Source: Leptasterias polaris
Lineage: Eukaryota; Echinodermata; Asteroidea; Forcipulatida; Asteriidae
Reading direction: 5' to 3'
NCBI GenBank assembly: GCA_037783415.1
Contig: JAZGTN010000058.1
Location: 6,980,001 to 7,044,000, forward strand
Length of the DNA stretch: 64,000 nucleotides
How positions within the stretch are numbered: the stretch's first letter is position 1; each line of letters opens with the position of its first letter. Of the stretch, positions 22,501 through 34,065 are shown piece after piece. Made by a program: the position numbers and the translations under genes. The notes under the pieces were generated by a model. It was not told where the DNA came from, did not search any database, and worked only from the letters and a program-made list of their open reading frames with translations.

Positions 22501-25500
22501 CAAACCAATCGTGCTTGGTTAGACACTGCTCGGGATCATCAATGTTTAGTTGTAGCTCTAACATCTTGTTTGAAATAGCGTCTACCTCCTTGCAGCACTT
22601 GCAGTTCTCTATATTGGTCTGGACAACACACTTCCCACAGGTGCACCTGTAAACAAAACCATTTTAAAACACAAATAAGTTGCCAGTGATTGATTTTGTA
22701 CACAATCAATACATAATTAAACCCTTGTTTATTAGAAGAAGATTGTTTTGCATTATGAATACAAGCAACATTTTCAACGTTGACAACTTTACAATTACAT
22801 CTAACCTAGACCCAGTAACTGGGGCGCTGTACTCCTTTTTTCGAAATTTTGACATCATCGGTTGTACTGCTACTAGCGCCCCAGAGGATTATTGTATGTT
22901 CATACATGATCCGACTCTCAGCAATATCGACGGGTGCCCTGCCTCAAACCGCGTAATCATCAAGTTTGAGACATGGCACCCGTCTAAAAAAAATAGACGG
23001 GTGCCATGTCTCAACTTTGACGATTACGCGGTTTGAGGCAGGGCACCCGTCGATATTGCTGAGAGTCGGATTGTGTATGAACATACAATAATCCTCTGGG
23101 CGCTTGGGACCGACGATGTCAAAATTTCGAAAAAGGAGTACAGCGCCCCAGTAACTGGGTCTACATCCTTCCATGATCTAATCAACTCACATTGAACTGG
23201 AGAGGTGATATAATTATGTTTACTATACAACTGCACATACAGACGGGAAAATCGAACCATGGTCAAACTAACGGCCGTGTGCAGTATAGCACCAGCAGTC
23301 GACTTCAACACTGGTCGCATCCACCATCAAATCACGCGGAGCGAGACACGAAATAAACATTCTTGATTCAATCAAAAAGTTGTTTTGTTTTTTTAGTAAA
23401 ACTCACCAATCGGTATTTAAAAGCCTGTTCTGTTCGAGCTCTTCCCCATCTCTCACATCTTCCCCATCTCTCACAACTTCGTCTTCGTTTTCGCCGCGAT
23501 GGCCTGCGGGCATGACCGGGGCGACTGGCTCAAACCGATACGGTTCAGCCCCACGCACTATCTCCTCGGGTTGATCCTGTTGGTCGTCATCTTCGGGAGA
23601 GCTGAACTCGCTCGAATCGCTGTCCGAATTAGTTTCACCGCCACTGGATGGGGCCAGTATCTCCTCAGTTATACTGTGTGCTTCCCAAGAACTGTCGCTA
23701 TCCATTTTTGTACAGTTTTGGAGTAATTTGCAAGAGTAAACGACGAGAATGCAACCGAAAATCTTGCAAGTTGCATTAACGTGTGTGTACAACATGCTCA
23801 GGTCAACGGTCACGTCGAGTGTGTATACACGGTGTGACGTCACGCGATTCGACTTGCATTTATAATGAGCATGCTGAATGCTCCACTCACTAAGAAATTT
23901 TTCCGAATTCACCGTGCAGACGCCCGTGAACAAGGCGCAGAAGATTCGCTTTTACGAGTGAAATGAAAGACCGTTCAGTGTTAAACTAGAAGTATGTCAC
24001 AATGGACAATGACTAAGTATATTACCACAGTATAAAGCAGATTCCCAATACGCATTTTATTTACCCTTTAACACTTCATTATTATTTTCTTTGTAGCTGT
24101 CGTATTGGTGACCGTGACCGATGCTGATATACACAATGCAGACGTGTTGGATTCTTCAATCGATGAAGAGCGTTCACCACGTACAAAACGTAGATGTATT
24201 AGTTATGGTGAGTCACATTCTCTATATATAACTCAAATACTTGCTCCGGAAAAAAAGTTCTTTTTAGTGAGTTTTACAACCCCTTCCATCCTCCCGACCC
24301 TCCCCTTTTCTCAAACCCAACCCCCCCCCCCCCACACTTTCTTCCGTGTAGATGCATTAAAACATCAAACATTAGGTCTGTTCTAACCATTGCTATGATT
24401 ATTTGGAAAACGGAGACCTTTGTCTCCCACAAAAACAACATCCAAACAGTCAGGGAATGGTTTACCAGAGACCACACCGATAACATGTGATTTTCTTTTC
24501 AACCCCCCCCCCCCCCCCCCAACACCTTTCTCTGCCTATCTTTTGCTGTCACCGGATTTGGTTTCGAATTTCACGCTCCAGGGTTATTTCCGCTTAAGTT
24601 CTTTCTGGGCAGTGTGTCTCTCTTTTCCTCGCACCTTCCCTCAGTTTCAAACCCCTACCAACACCTGTTCCGCTTTGCACCCCCCCCCCCTCCATAATTA
24701 AGAACTTTACACATATTAACTCCTCATACGCTCTTTAAAGCCTTGGTCTCCATTACATGATTCTCCATGTACAAGGGAAGACTTTTATAATACTTAACCT
24801 AAAGCTTTTTGAACGTTTTGAGTGTGTCCCGGTTTTACTATTTTTCTGTGCTTGTCCTCAAATTTTTTAATATGATGCACATGTTTATTACCATCAAAAA
24901 GTTGTTTTGTGGTCACAATGTTCTCATCTCCTGGTCTGTTTGCACAGGCCTACATGCATGATTTCGCTTTTCCCCTTACACACATTATTGATCTAAAAAT
25001 GCCATCATTAGCACTGGAGCTGCCACATGTGAGAAGGGCATTGCACTTTTATAGCAGCAAAGCATTATGTGAAAACGGCATTTTTCATGTTATGCTAAAT
25101 TATTTAGCAGCCATATATAAAGACAAAAAACTTAATTGTAGGCAAAAAAGGTGTATTGAACAAACCTAAGAATCCATACAATTAATATAAAATAGTTTAA
25201 GTAAAAACCTGATCATGTGACCAAACAAATATGGCAGCCTCCATGGAGAATGTAAACAAAGGTGAATACATACATGGCATGAAGTGTGTTACCAAAAGTA
25301 CTCCTTATGGGCCATCAAAACCTCTCCAATCAATATCACATAGATGGTTTGACTGACTGGAAAAACCAATAACCTTTTCAGTTCTCCAAAAGGAAGAATG
25401 TCTGTAAACTGAGGGGCATTTAGCTACAATATCTGGGTGGAATAAAGCAGACACATTGGAACTATTTATTGTTAAGTTTATATTAATTGTGTAATTGGTG

Positions 25501-27437
25501 TATAGTTTCAGTGTTTCAGCAATGTTAACATGTCGAAAACGAAAAGTACGTTTCAGGGAATAGCTTTTTATGATTTTCTTATTGACACGACTCTAAGAAG
25601 AGAACTACAAAGGCATGGTTACAGTGATGCAGTGATCTGTATCATACTACGGGATATGCTTTTACCACTTTGTTATCATTTGTACAGAGGATGGACAGAG
25701 AATCCTGGAAAACCAGGAAAAAATCATCTCCATCCTTGAAACGATGGAGTTGAAACATCCCGTTGATGTTGAGGAAGAGATTCGGGACATTCTTCCGTCA
25801 AAATGTTCCACAATTCAGGAGCTCCTGGATTTTGACGAACAGTTAAAGGGGAAAGAGCCCCTCTCTAAGACAGCAAAGTCAACCTTCAAGAAAAGGCGAG
25901 AGCTCCTGGTAAGAAATCATCCTTTGATAAGATACACTGCTGTCCTGATCACGTTTTTTTCAATATATGTACTGTGCGTGAATATTTCAACAATGAAGAA
26001 GATCTAGATATCAACTACACAAAATCCAGCGACGATTTGTTTTGTAACCCTGAAGGACAAACAGGGTTTTGTCTTTGTTTCAACACCAGCATAGCACTAC
26101 TACTGCTATATTATATGTGTTGTAGTGTTATAGCTATAGGGCTCGTAACCACCAATTTTGGCGCTTTTGTAATAATCTAGTCAACAACTAATAAACACCA
26201 TGAATCAAGAGGTTAATAAACGTTTTCCTTTCTCTTATTGCTTGCCTAATTTTCTTTAAGAAACAATATCTAGTGGTGAAGGCTGCTGGAGAAAAGGAGG
26301 CAAGGCCAGTACTAAGGAAAATGTTAGAGGCAGTGGCATCGGTACAAGTACTGGCAATGCTTTCAAAGTGTGGCCAGGAAAGGAAAAAGTGTGATGCCAA
26401 GACGTCCTTGCAGGGTCTCACTCTATATACGATCATTATCAGTAAGTAAGCACTCGACTGTTATTAATTTTACTAACTTAAAAAACCGTATTAACGAAAG
26501 CTATACTTTCTGCGAGTGATAAAAACTTGCCCTAAAATTGTATGCACTCCTGAAAAAAGAAACATGTACGTAGATTAACGAGTCGGGTAAGGTGTGGTTG
26601 TGGTAAACACATTCAAACCTGTGACTTATAGGGTCCCCTGCTCAGGAAAGGTACCCGGTTGGAAAAATTCAAAACCCTAGGTGTTGTTGACCAAAATGTA
26701 CAAACAAAAAAGGATGTCCCTGATTGCATGTATTTGTTTATGTATGTGTGCCCTCATATTTACTGCCTTGTGGAGTCTATAACAAAGGGACAGTTAAGTA
26801 CATTTGGTCTCTTGTGTGGGTTTTCTTTCTTTTCCCCCTTTTTTAAATGGGGGCTCCATTGTTCCATGATTGTTCTAAAAACTCCACATTTTTTCGACCC
26901 TATTGTTACGCCAAACGGTCGATGGTGATGGTCCTGTTCACCGAAGGACTGCTTCAGTGAGAAAAATTGAAAAATAGTAGCATAATTATTATGTGCTACT
27001 TTTTTCAATAGTACTTTAGTGTCCTTATTTGCCAAATAAAAATCAACTTTCTTTTTATGTATCTTACACGAGGCCTGCGTCATATTTTTTTTTTTTTTCA
27101 TTATTTTTTTTTCAAGTTCTTGCCATTTACTTTTTAATTTTGTGAAGCTTGTTTTTTTAGAGCCACATGTCAAACAAATCTATGTTTTGTTTACTAGTGT
27201 GACAAAATGTTTATTGTTAACCAACATGAGATAAATTAACAGGCATAATGATGTTTTGTTTTTTTCTCCATATTTCCAGGGGCATCAAGAGCTAATAGAG
27301 AAAGACCTATCCAACAGGCAGAGTTAGACTCCAACCTTGTTAATATACTTAAAGCTTATCCTAAGCGAAAAGCTGTCAAACTTCGTCCAGCATTGAGTGT
27401 ACCAGAAAGAGAGGACACGAGTGAAGAGGAAGCATGA
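16522..27437 (+). CDS. DUF4806-type accessory protein of a CACTA/EnSpm element (7 exons)
   Basis: Seven exons join with consistent phases: 16522-16623, 17089-17212, 17680-17943, 24097-24207, 25688-25908, 26261-26441 and 27280-27437. The N-terminal module (VVEFIDDQKCGVIPNSWLF, then FCWWPEQNF, KPNPSKWKKFHVRVF, TYLKADKAVSHY) is the one found in many invertebrate and fish proteins with a C-terminal DUF4806 domain. The middle is a long acidic and Gly/Lys low-complexity linker. The C-terminal part has a coiled-coil-like ILENQEKIISILETM, HPVDVEEEIRDILP, IQELLDFDEQLK and a helical segment to a basic tail ending EREDTSEEEA. These proteins accompany EnSpm-type transposases; a role in DNA binding or transposase regulation is inference. 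No internal stop is seen. Intron 3 (17944-24096) contains a THAP gene and a zinc-cage gene. The DUF4806 assignment rests on overall pattern only. Confidence 0.65.
17335..17595 (+). repeat. 5'-truncated SINE in intron 2 of the DUF4806-type gene
   Basis: The body matches the SINE at 1081: GAGCAAGACACGTTACTATA, AATGGGTACCTGTGAGGGCA, TGTATACTCCCCAGGGAGCT. It extends to GCGCTTTGAGACATGGTGTA and an AT-rich tail. The tRNA-like head is missing. Confidence 0.75.
18603..20289 (+). pseudogene. THAP-domain gene, four exons, frame break after the THAP domain
   Basis: Starting at ATG 18603 the protein opens with a THAP zinc finger (C2CH): CAVGGC gives the first two Cys, the invariant Trp is in REWVRF, FQFP and the WSHICSAHF block supply the third Cys and the His, and the domain runs about 80 residues. 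THAP domains bind DNA and are frequent in both host factors and transposases. The frame stops at 18879-18881 just after the domain. In another frame coding continues as NREKRMNEKERRQ to a GTAAGT donor at 18968 and joins exons 19429-19569, 19854-19901 and 20203-20289 in phase 0 (…GVQTENN / VRDQGTQT…), ending in TGA. The tail is polar and Ser/Thr-rich. The gene sits in an intron of the DUF4806-type gene, convergent with the zinc-cage gene. A frameshift near 18840-18885 is the simplest reading. Confidence 0.65.
20606..21190 (+). repeat. Diverged copy of the ~380-bp GGCACTGGACAC repeat, split by a SINE-like insert
   Basis: The left part (20615-20690, GGTAATTACTCC..., GGTGAGCTGTTGAAAACATT) and right part (21092-21190, TTTGTTATTTATTGCATATA..., TTTGACAATTACC) match the two ends of the repeat at 27456. 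Between them, 20695-20965 is a SINE-like unit with GGGACGTAAAGCCGTTGGTC, CGTAAAAGAACCCAGTGCAC and GCGCTATATAAG at its 3' end. Confidence 0.6.
21191..21978. other. Unassigned intronic sequence
   Basis: Intronic with respect to the DUF4806-type gene and 3' of the zinc-cage gene. No coding or structured feature is supported. Confidence 0.35.
21979..23705 (-). CDS. P2X7 C-terminal-like zinc-cage (ballast) domain protein A
   Basis: Three exons read on the minus strand: 23705-23407 (ATG), 22646-22407 and 22144-21979 (TAA). All junctions keep phase 2. Exon 1 is acidic and Ser-rich and ends EEIVRGAEPYRFEPVAP...NRLLNTDW. Exon 2 opens CTCGKCVV, then NCKCCKEVDAI, KHDWFEACCLHPAVLQTAHM and YQTQYGRRAV. 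Exon 3 has HVAYRQVVRWCWGYLGRFNR and VPLPSCVM. The spacing of CxCGxC, CxCC, the later Cys and WC matches the Zn-coordinating cytoplasmic domain of the P2X7 receptor, which also exists as stand-alone proteins in many invertebrates. There is no channel or membrane segment, so this is the domain alone, about 230 residues. It lies inside intron 3 of the DUF4806-type gene. Function is unknown; zinc binding is inferred from the Cys pattern. Confidence 0.8.
22807..23163. mobile_element. 357-bp near-perfect foldback element in the intron of zinc-cage gene A
   Basis: TAGACCCAGTAACTGGGGCG at 22807 is mirrored by CGCCCCAGTAACTGGGTCTA ending at 23163. The arms stay complementary to the centre at about 22986, which is an A-rich loop. 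The arms share TGAGACATGGCACCCGTCTA and the segment around ATCCGACTCTCAGCAATATC. A few mismatches lie near 22862-22880. Confidence 0.9.
24208..25687. other. Intron 4 of the DUF4806-type gene, with poly-C tracts
   Basis: The intron contains three C-only or nearly C-only runs (about 24321-24334, 24505-24520, 24679-24689). A 69-codon open frame at 25530 has no family features. No other structure is supported. Confidence 0.45.
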
Positions 27438-27455
27438 GATGTATTTATCTTAAAG

Positions 27456-27836
27456 GCACTGGACACTATTGGTAATTACTCAAAATAATTGTTAGCATAA
27501 AAACTTACTTGGTAACGAGCAATGGAGAGCTGTTGATAGTATAAAACATTGTGGGAAACGGCTCCCTCTGAAGTAATGTAGTTTTTGAGAAAGAAGTAAT
27601 TTCTCACTAAAATATTTGAATTGAATTCGAGACCTCAGCTGAGGTCTCGAATTCAAGCATCTGAAAGCACACAACTTGTGCGACAAGGGTGTTTTTTCTT
27701 CCATTATTCTCTCGCAACTTCGACGACCAATTGAGTTCAAATTTTCACAGGTTTGTTATTTTATGCATATGTTGAGATACACCAAGTGAGAAGACTGGTC
27801 TTTGACAATTACCAAAGGTGTCCAGTGCCTTTAAAA
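27456..27836 (+). repeat. ~380-bp interspersed repeat, complete copy 1
   Basis: It starts GGCACTGGACACTATTGGTA and ends ACCAAAGGTGTCCAGTGCCT. The termini are partly inverted to each other, and a central palindrome GAGACCTCAGCTGAGGTCTC lies near 27630-27649. Other copies: 20606 (diverged), 28679 continuing at 35091, and 42513 in reverse. Confidence 0.85.
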
Positions 27837-28678
27837 GAAAACCTACTTACTCAGATGTTTAGATTCAGTCAAGTGTTAACATTCCATGTACAGCTACAAA
27901 CATGAGTGTTTTCAGTAAACAGCTAGGCATAACTTCTCTTACAAATTATCAATTTGTGTCATTTTTTTTTTCAGATAAGCAGGAAAGAATGCTTGTTTAA
28001 TATGAGCTTCACTGGGGTTTTGAGTGTCAGTTGTTGTTTTGTTTTTAAATCATCAATCTCGGTTAACTTCATTTTGACTCGCCCTGTACAGCTAAAATGC
28101 TTTGCTTGACATTTGTTTTGTCAAGTATTCCGTGGACAGCTTGCAAAATGAGTACCTTAATTCAGGAATGATCAATTTCTTTCATTCTTTTTTTTTCTAA
28201 GAAGCAGGAGAGAGTGCTTGTTAAATATGCTTTACTGAACTTTTAAAAAATTCACCAATCCTGGTCAACTTCTTTTTGACTCACTGTGTTTTATTCTGAC
28301 TTCAGATTGGCGATTTATCCTTTAGCAAAAATTTATTTAAACTGATAATAAGATAATGTTTATTGCAGTTTTCTATTCAGGCTGGAGTGGTTAACTCAAG
28401 CAAGATTAAAGTCCCTAACCATGTTTGTCCTGCAAGGTATGAAACTTGGTTGAGACAAACAAATTATCGAAAAAAACTCTAAAGTCTCAGACGATTTCTG
28501 GCGAGTCACAGAAATGCTAAAAGATGTTCGGCTACGATCATGAACAGTTTTAATTAAATTCATTGTTGCTACATAAGGGATACATTGTCAATCTGAAATC
28601 AGTATAATATTAATCAAAAGTATTGAACTTCACATTGGCTGACAACAATGGTCGAAATGGTAACAGTGGAGACCCTTT
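27837..28678. other. Unassigned sequence with an imperfect ~220-bp duplication
   Basis: Segments near 27970-28085 and 28190-28285 align: AAGCAGGAAAGAATGCTTGT with AAGCAGGAGAGAGTGCTTGT, followed by TCAATCTCGGTTAACTTC with CCAATCCTGGTCAACTTC. No gene is supported. Confidence 0.45.
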
Positions 28679-30358
28679 TAAAGGCAGTGGACACTATTGG
28701 TAATTACTCAAAATAATTGTTATAAAAACTTACTTGGTAACGAGCAATGGAGAGCTGTTGATAGTATAACACATTTTGAGAAACGGCTCCTTCTGAAGTA
28801 ACGTAGTTTTTGAGAAAGAAGTAATTTCTCACTAAAATATTATTTTAACTGAGCTGAGGTCTCGAATTCATAAGGCGTCTGAAAGCACACAACTTGTGCG
28901 ACAAGTGTGTTTTTTCTTCCATTATTTTCTCGCAAGTTCGACGACCAATTGAGTCCAAATTTACACAGGTTTGTTATTTCGTCGCTGGTCCCACGAACTG
29001 ACCTATCTCACCTTTTGGCGAAAATGAGTTTTTTATATATTTGGATTACAAAAGTGAAGTCTTGTTTTGTTTTTTTATTTTTGGGACGAAACCTCATCTC
29101 TAATTGTTGTTTACAGTAGTAAACAAAAGCGACGCATTGTCAATAAATGATAATTTGGGGCTCACAAAGTGACGTATCACGATAGGTCACTTCGTGGGAT
29201 CAGACTTCCCTGTATCGCGCAGTTCACGAAGTGACTTACATGAATATTTACATGATATTCTTTTTCAAGAGCCGTATCTTCTTCTTTTTTTAAGATCTTT
29301 TTTTATTAATATATTGTTAAAATTACGTATTATGAGTTGAGCTGCTGCAAATAAAACTTTGTATCATGTAATATTTGTGAATGAATCAAACAAAATCATA
29401 CAAAATACTATTTCTATGGAGGACGCGCGTCTGGTATTTGAACGTAATGCACACTAACATTGTGTATGTGTGGAATGGGAGCAGTCCAAGTTAACAACGA
29501 CATGGCGGGTTATTATGTGAGTATATTTTTGATCAAAATATAGCTTAAATTGTGTTAACGTTACGTTAACGTTTCGTTATTGAACCTAATTCTGATAAAT
29601 ACTATAACATCGGATGGCTTAGTTGACAAATCAACGCACAGATTTGGTCGGGCCATGTGTATGGGATGGCGGCGGGTGGTGGATATTGTTTATTGAAAGA
29701 GAGTTTAAACTTTATTCTGTCCTTGAGACCTGGCCATGGCCTTGTCCGACCTTGACCTTGGCTTGGCTTGGCTTGTAGTTGTAGTCTTGTTTAGTCTTGT
29801 TAGTGTACTGTAATTTTACTCATGCTATCGTGTGACAAAAGCCTGTAGATAACAATATTAAGCAGGGTAAACACTCACTTTTAATGCTGTTTAGAAATTG
29901 TAATGACATTAATAATCCATTGCCTACCACAGTTATATTTTATGTTTTCTGGAACAACCAATTGTCAATTGTACTTTGTAGTCTCGGTCATGAAGTTACC
30001 GATGATGTCGTTTTGGCAGAAATTTGTCAAGATGGCGCATAATGCAGGCTAAATGATAAATATTAAAAAAAATTAAAGCACAACAAACTACTTAACTTAG
30101 GAATGTTCCATGTTGTTGATACAAAAATTGAAATAGTCTATGATTTCTAAGGCTATTTAGGCCTACTGGTTAATTTTCATAATTCATGGGATTATCCGGC
30201 TGGGAAGTGAAAATAATTTTCCATTGAATTACTGCAACATAAACAGTCTGTTAAACAGTCATCCTGCAATGTGAAATTATAAAATAACTTAATGTTTTTA
30301 TGACTAAGACATAAAGAGTGACAAGCCTACTTGTTAACTTTTTTTGTTTTTACCACAG

Positions 30359-33300
30359 CCTTGGACTCAACCCCGGTGAGCTACACAATGGATGTTTTAG
30401 TAAGGTGGTCTGATGGTAGTCAAAATATTGTGCTATCTGAACACCTGAAATTTCATCCCCCATTGAAACTTTACCAGACAGTTAAGATGCGGTGGGGGAG
30501 AGCATGGTGGAAGGGAACAGTGATAGACATGGATGACACTGGAGGTAAGCTCTTATCAGTGTCTGTTTACATTTTGCATCTTTTCAGAGTTCTTCCTGCT
30601 GCAGTATTTTTGAAAGCACAAAGTACATGAAATTTGTTTCATTAATCAGACTGTTGTTTTTTGTTGCATTTTACAGGAACTGAGGACAGTGATAGTGGTG
30701 AAGACGACATGCCTGTTAGCGCATTACTAGGCCATGCAGCAGAGAGTGAGTTTTACTGTTATACCTAATCATCAATATTATGTGGTCTTTATTACAGTAT
30801 TCTGTTATGTTTTTTGTTTTAATGTTGCAACTGAGCGTGCATATATCCAGATTCCTCACTAAGTCTAATGTTACTCCTCAATTTGTGTATAGAAAGGGTC
30901 TTTTATTCGAACAATGGTTCTTTATTTTCAGGTGTAATGTAAAATGTAGGATTAAGTTGTTTTCTTTCTCCACATTAAACCATTATTGCATTATTCTGTT
31001 TCAGTCTATGAGGGTGACTCGGGGGGCATCAGCAGCGTTCCCGATGAGAATGCAACATTGGACGTTACTGCATTGGACACCACACCACAAGACACCTCAC
31101 CACAAGACACCTCACTAGACATTGGACACCAAACAACATTGGACACAACTGCTGAATCCCGAGAAAAGAATGCAGGAGGAGAGAGTAAGTTCTGGATTAA
31201 CTTATTCCTACCACATTATGTTTGAAAGCACAAAGTACATGAAATTTGTTTCATTAATCAGACTGTTGTTTTTTGTGGCATTCTACAGGAACTGAGGACA
31301 GTGATAGTGGTGAAGACGACATGCCTCTTAGCGCATTACTAGGCCATGCAGCAGAGAGTGAGTTTTAGTGTTATACCTAATCATCAATATTATGTGGTCT
31401 TTATTACAGTATTCTGTTATGTTTTTTGTTTTAATGTTGCAACTGAGCGTGCATATATCCAGATTTCTCACTAAGTCTAATGTTACTCCTCAATTTGTGT
31501 ATAGAAAGGGTCTTTTATTCGAACAATGGTTCTTTATTTTCAGGTGTAATGTAAAATGTAGGATTAAGTTGTTTTCTTTCTCCACATTAAACCATTATTG
31601 CATTATTCTGTTTCAGTCTATGAGGGTGACTCGGGGGGCATCAGCAGCGTTCCCGATGAGAATGCAACATTGGACGTTACTGCATTGGACACCACACCAC
31701 AAGACACCTCACCACAAGACACCTCACTAGACATTGGACACCAAACAACATTGGACACAACTGCTGAATCCCGAGAAAAGAATGCAGGAGGAGAGAGTAA
31801 GTTCTGGATTAACTTATTCCTACTACATTATGTTTGAAAGCACAAAGTACATGAAATTTGTTTCATTAATCAGACTGTTGTTTTTTGTGGCATTCTACAG
31901 GAACTGAGGACAGTGATAGTGGTGAAGACAACATGCCTCTTAGCGCATTACTAGGCCATGCAGCAGAGACCCAAACACACACCCAAACACACCCACACAT
32001 CAGCTACGTCACTGATCTATTCTTTTCTCACACTGCAGGCTCAAACCCATCAATATCGGAATCTCGAACAACAATTCTCCCTGACCTCGAAGAAACGCTA
32101 TTTCCACAACAGGGTATGGTCCAGAAGTGCTCAGATTTTACTTGTCAGGAGGACATTTTTGCAGCTTGCAGTAATTGTGACTGTCTGTTATGCTTTGAAC
32201 ATTTGTTAAGGTCCAGCAATACTTGTGAGTCTCACAACAAATTTTCTCCACTACTTAATTTAAGCAATGTGTCAACTCCAGATGTTAATATCGAACATAA
32301 CTTAAAGTCAGTTTCATCCAGTGCAAATATCACAGTTCCTCTGGAACCAGAGAACTTTATTGTGGAAGGAGAACCACAGATAGAGATGGATTTTGAACAG
32401 GATTCCCCTGAAATCCAATCAAAACAAGCCAAGAATAAAACCGTAAAAGAAAAACGAAACAGTGGAGATGTCTACCATTCGGAAAAGTCAGACAGGTTAA
32501 AGACGGCACGAAAAACTCAAATGATACCAAAATGTAACGGCTTATATTGCAAGGCCAGAAAACTTGAGTGTGATGAGTTCAGTGAAGAACAAAGAGAATC
32601 AATAAGAAATGCTTTCTATTTAGTTGGTAGCCTGCAAGGACAGAGAGAGTGGGTGGCACGTCACATTGTTTCAGAGCCATGTAAAGGTAGTTCACGCAAG
32701 AAGAGGAACACTCATTTTTTCCTACCTAAAGATGAAGGCATAATGTCATCTCCCTTTCGGGTTTGTAAAAAAATGTTTCTCAGTACAGTAGGAATATCAG
32801 ATCGTCAGGTACGTACTGTCGTAAAAAAACTTGGACCGTGTAACACACTTGCACAAGAGCGAAGGGGAGGGAGGCAAACAAAAGAGAAAGATAAACATCT
32901 TAGGGAAGAGGTCAAGGCTCACATCAACAGGTTTCCTAGAGCTGAATCACATTACTGCCGTTCTAGCACATCTTTCCAATACTTGGCTTCTGATCTCAAT
33001 GTGAACAAAATGTACGATCTGTACATTGCAGAAAACCCAAACCTAAAAGCTTCTCGAACGTTGTATGCAAGGGTGTTGAATGACATGAAATTAAAGTTCC
33101 ACAAGCCCAAAAAGGATCAGTGTGGAATTTGCGAGACGTATCACAAAGGGGATGATAAAGAAAAAGAAAGAATCAGTGTGCAATACATGAATCACACCAA
33201 TGAAAAAAACAAAGTACGAGAAATAAAAGCGGACAAGAAAAAACAAGCAGTCATGAATCCAAAATCGTACCAGGCCTCAGTATTTGACCTCCAGCAAGTC

Positions 33301-34065
33301 ATATACTTGCCACGATCGGAGAGAGGGACACTGTTCTACAAACGTAGGCTTTCGTGTTACGATTTCACTATCTACGAATTAGGTAGCAAGGATGGATTCT
33401 GCTTCCTCCACCATGAAGGCATCGCGAAGCGCGGTGCGAACGAAATAGCGTCCAATTTATACACCTATTTGCAAACACTGGACAATCAAGGAAAGGATAC
33501 CGTTGATCTTTTTTGCGACGGCTGCGTGGGTCAGAACAAGAACTCAATTTTACCGGCCATGCTGACCTACTTTGTATCCCAATCTAAAACAGTGAAAGAG
33601 GTAACTTTTTTTTTTTTTTAGACCAACCATGGTCAAAGTGAAGGGGATTCCGTTCATAGTACAATCGAGCGCCAAGTGTCCAGCGCGGGGGATGTATTTC
33701 TCCCTTCCCAACTCTCTATCCTCATCAGAACATCTAGGAAACACCCTACTAACTATCATGTAACAGAAGTGCAAACAGGGGACATCCATGACTGGAAAGC
33801 ATTCGGGCAGTCCTTGCATATTCTAAAGGTACGGTCAACAGTCGAAGGTAATCCAGTAGACTGGAAAAAGGTAATGCAAGTTAAGGTCACAAAATCCAAA
33901 CCTCTTAAAATCATGGTAAAACTCTCGCACCTCCAAGAAACGTTTGACACTATTGACATTGAGGGTAGCTCAAGGCTCACAGCAATTGACCAACTGAATT
34001 ACCCTCCACCTGCCTATATCCTAGAAGTCCTCCTAAACTTGCAGAGAGCAAGTACAACGACTTGA
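30359..34065 (+). pseudogene. Tudor/agenet-like plus RNase H-fold (DUF7869-like) transposase with premature stop
   Basis: Exon 30359-30544 encodes a Tudor/agenet-like reader module (MDVLVRWSDGSQNIV, KMRWGRAWWKGTVIDMDD). Small acidic exons follow: 30677-30745 and 31005-31184, duplicated at 31289-31357 and 31617-31796, and a third start at 31901. The long exon from 31901 contains FRVCKKMFLSTVGISDRQVR, ESHYCRSSTSFQYLASDLNV, KLKFHKPKKDQCGICETY and DLFCDGCVGQNKN, the conserved blocks of a very widespread animal family of putative RNase H-fold transposases. A TAG at 33619-33621, right after a 14-T run, interrupts the frame; the same frame continues as TNHGQSEGDSVHSTIERQV to a TGA at 34063-34065. 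Upstream exons probably exist (a candidate ATG lies near 29467-29504). The stop could be a true nonsense mutation or a homopolymer error. Confidence 0.7.
30666..31889 (+). repeat. 612-bp tandem duplication carrying two exons
   Basis: 30677-31288 and 31289-31900 are nearly identical, and a third partial copy starts at 31901. Each unit carries one exon for TEDSDSGEDDMP..ALLGHAAE and one for YEGDSGGISSVPDENATLDV with a TTPQDTSPQDTSLD run. Few differences are visible between the units, so the duplication is young. Confidence 0.92.

Noticed and set aside
24097..24207. A separate gene starting at 24105
   Set aside because: The segment joins in phase to exons on both sides of the DUF4806-type gene and is better read as its exon 4.
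33601..33621. A 21-bp GT...AG intron (GTAAC, T run, AG)
   Set aside because: It keeps the frame, but 21 bp is far below workable intron length; a stop beside a homopolymer is simpler.
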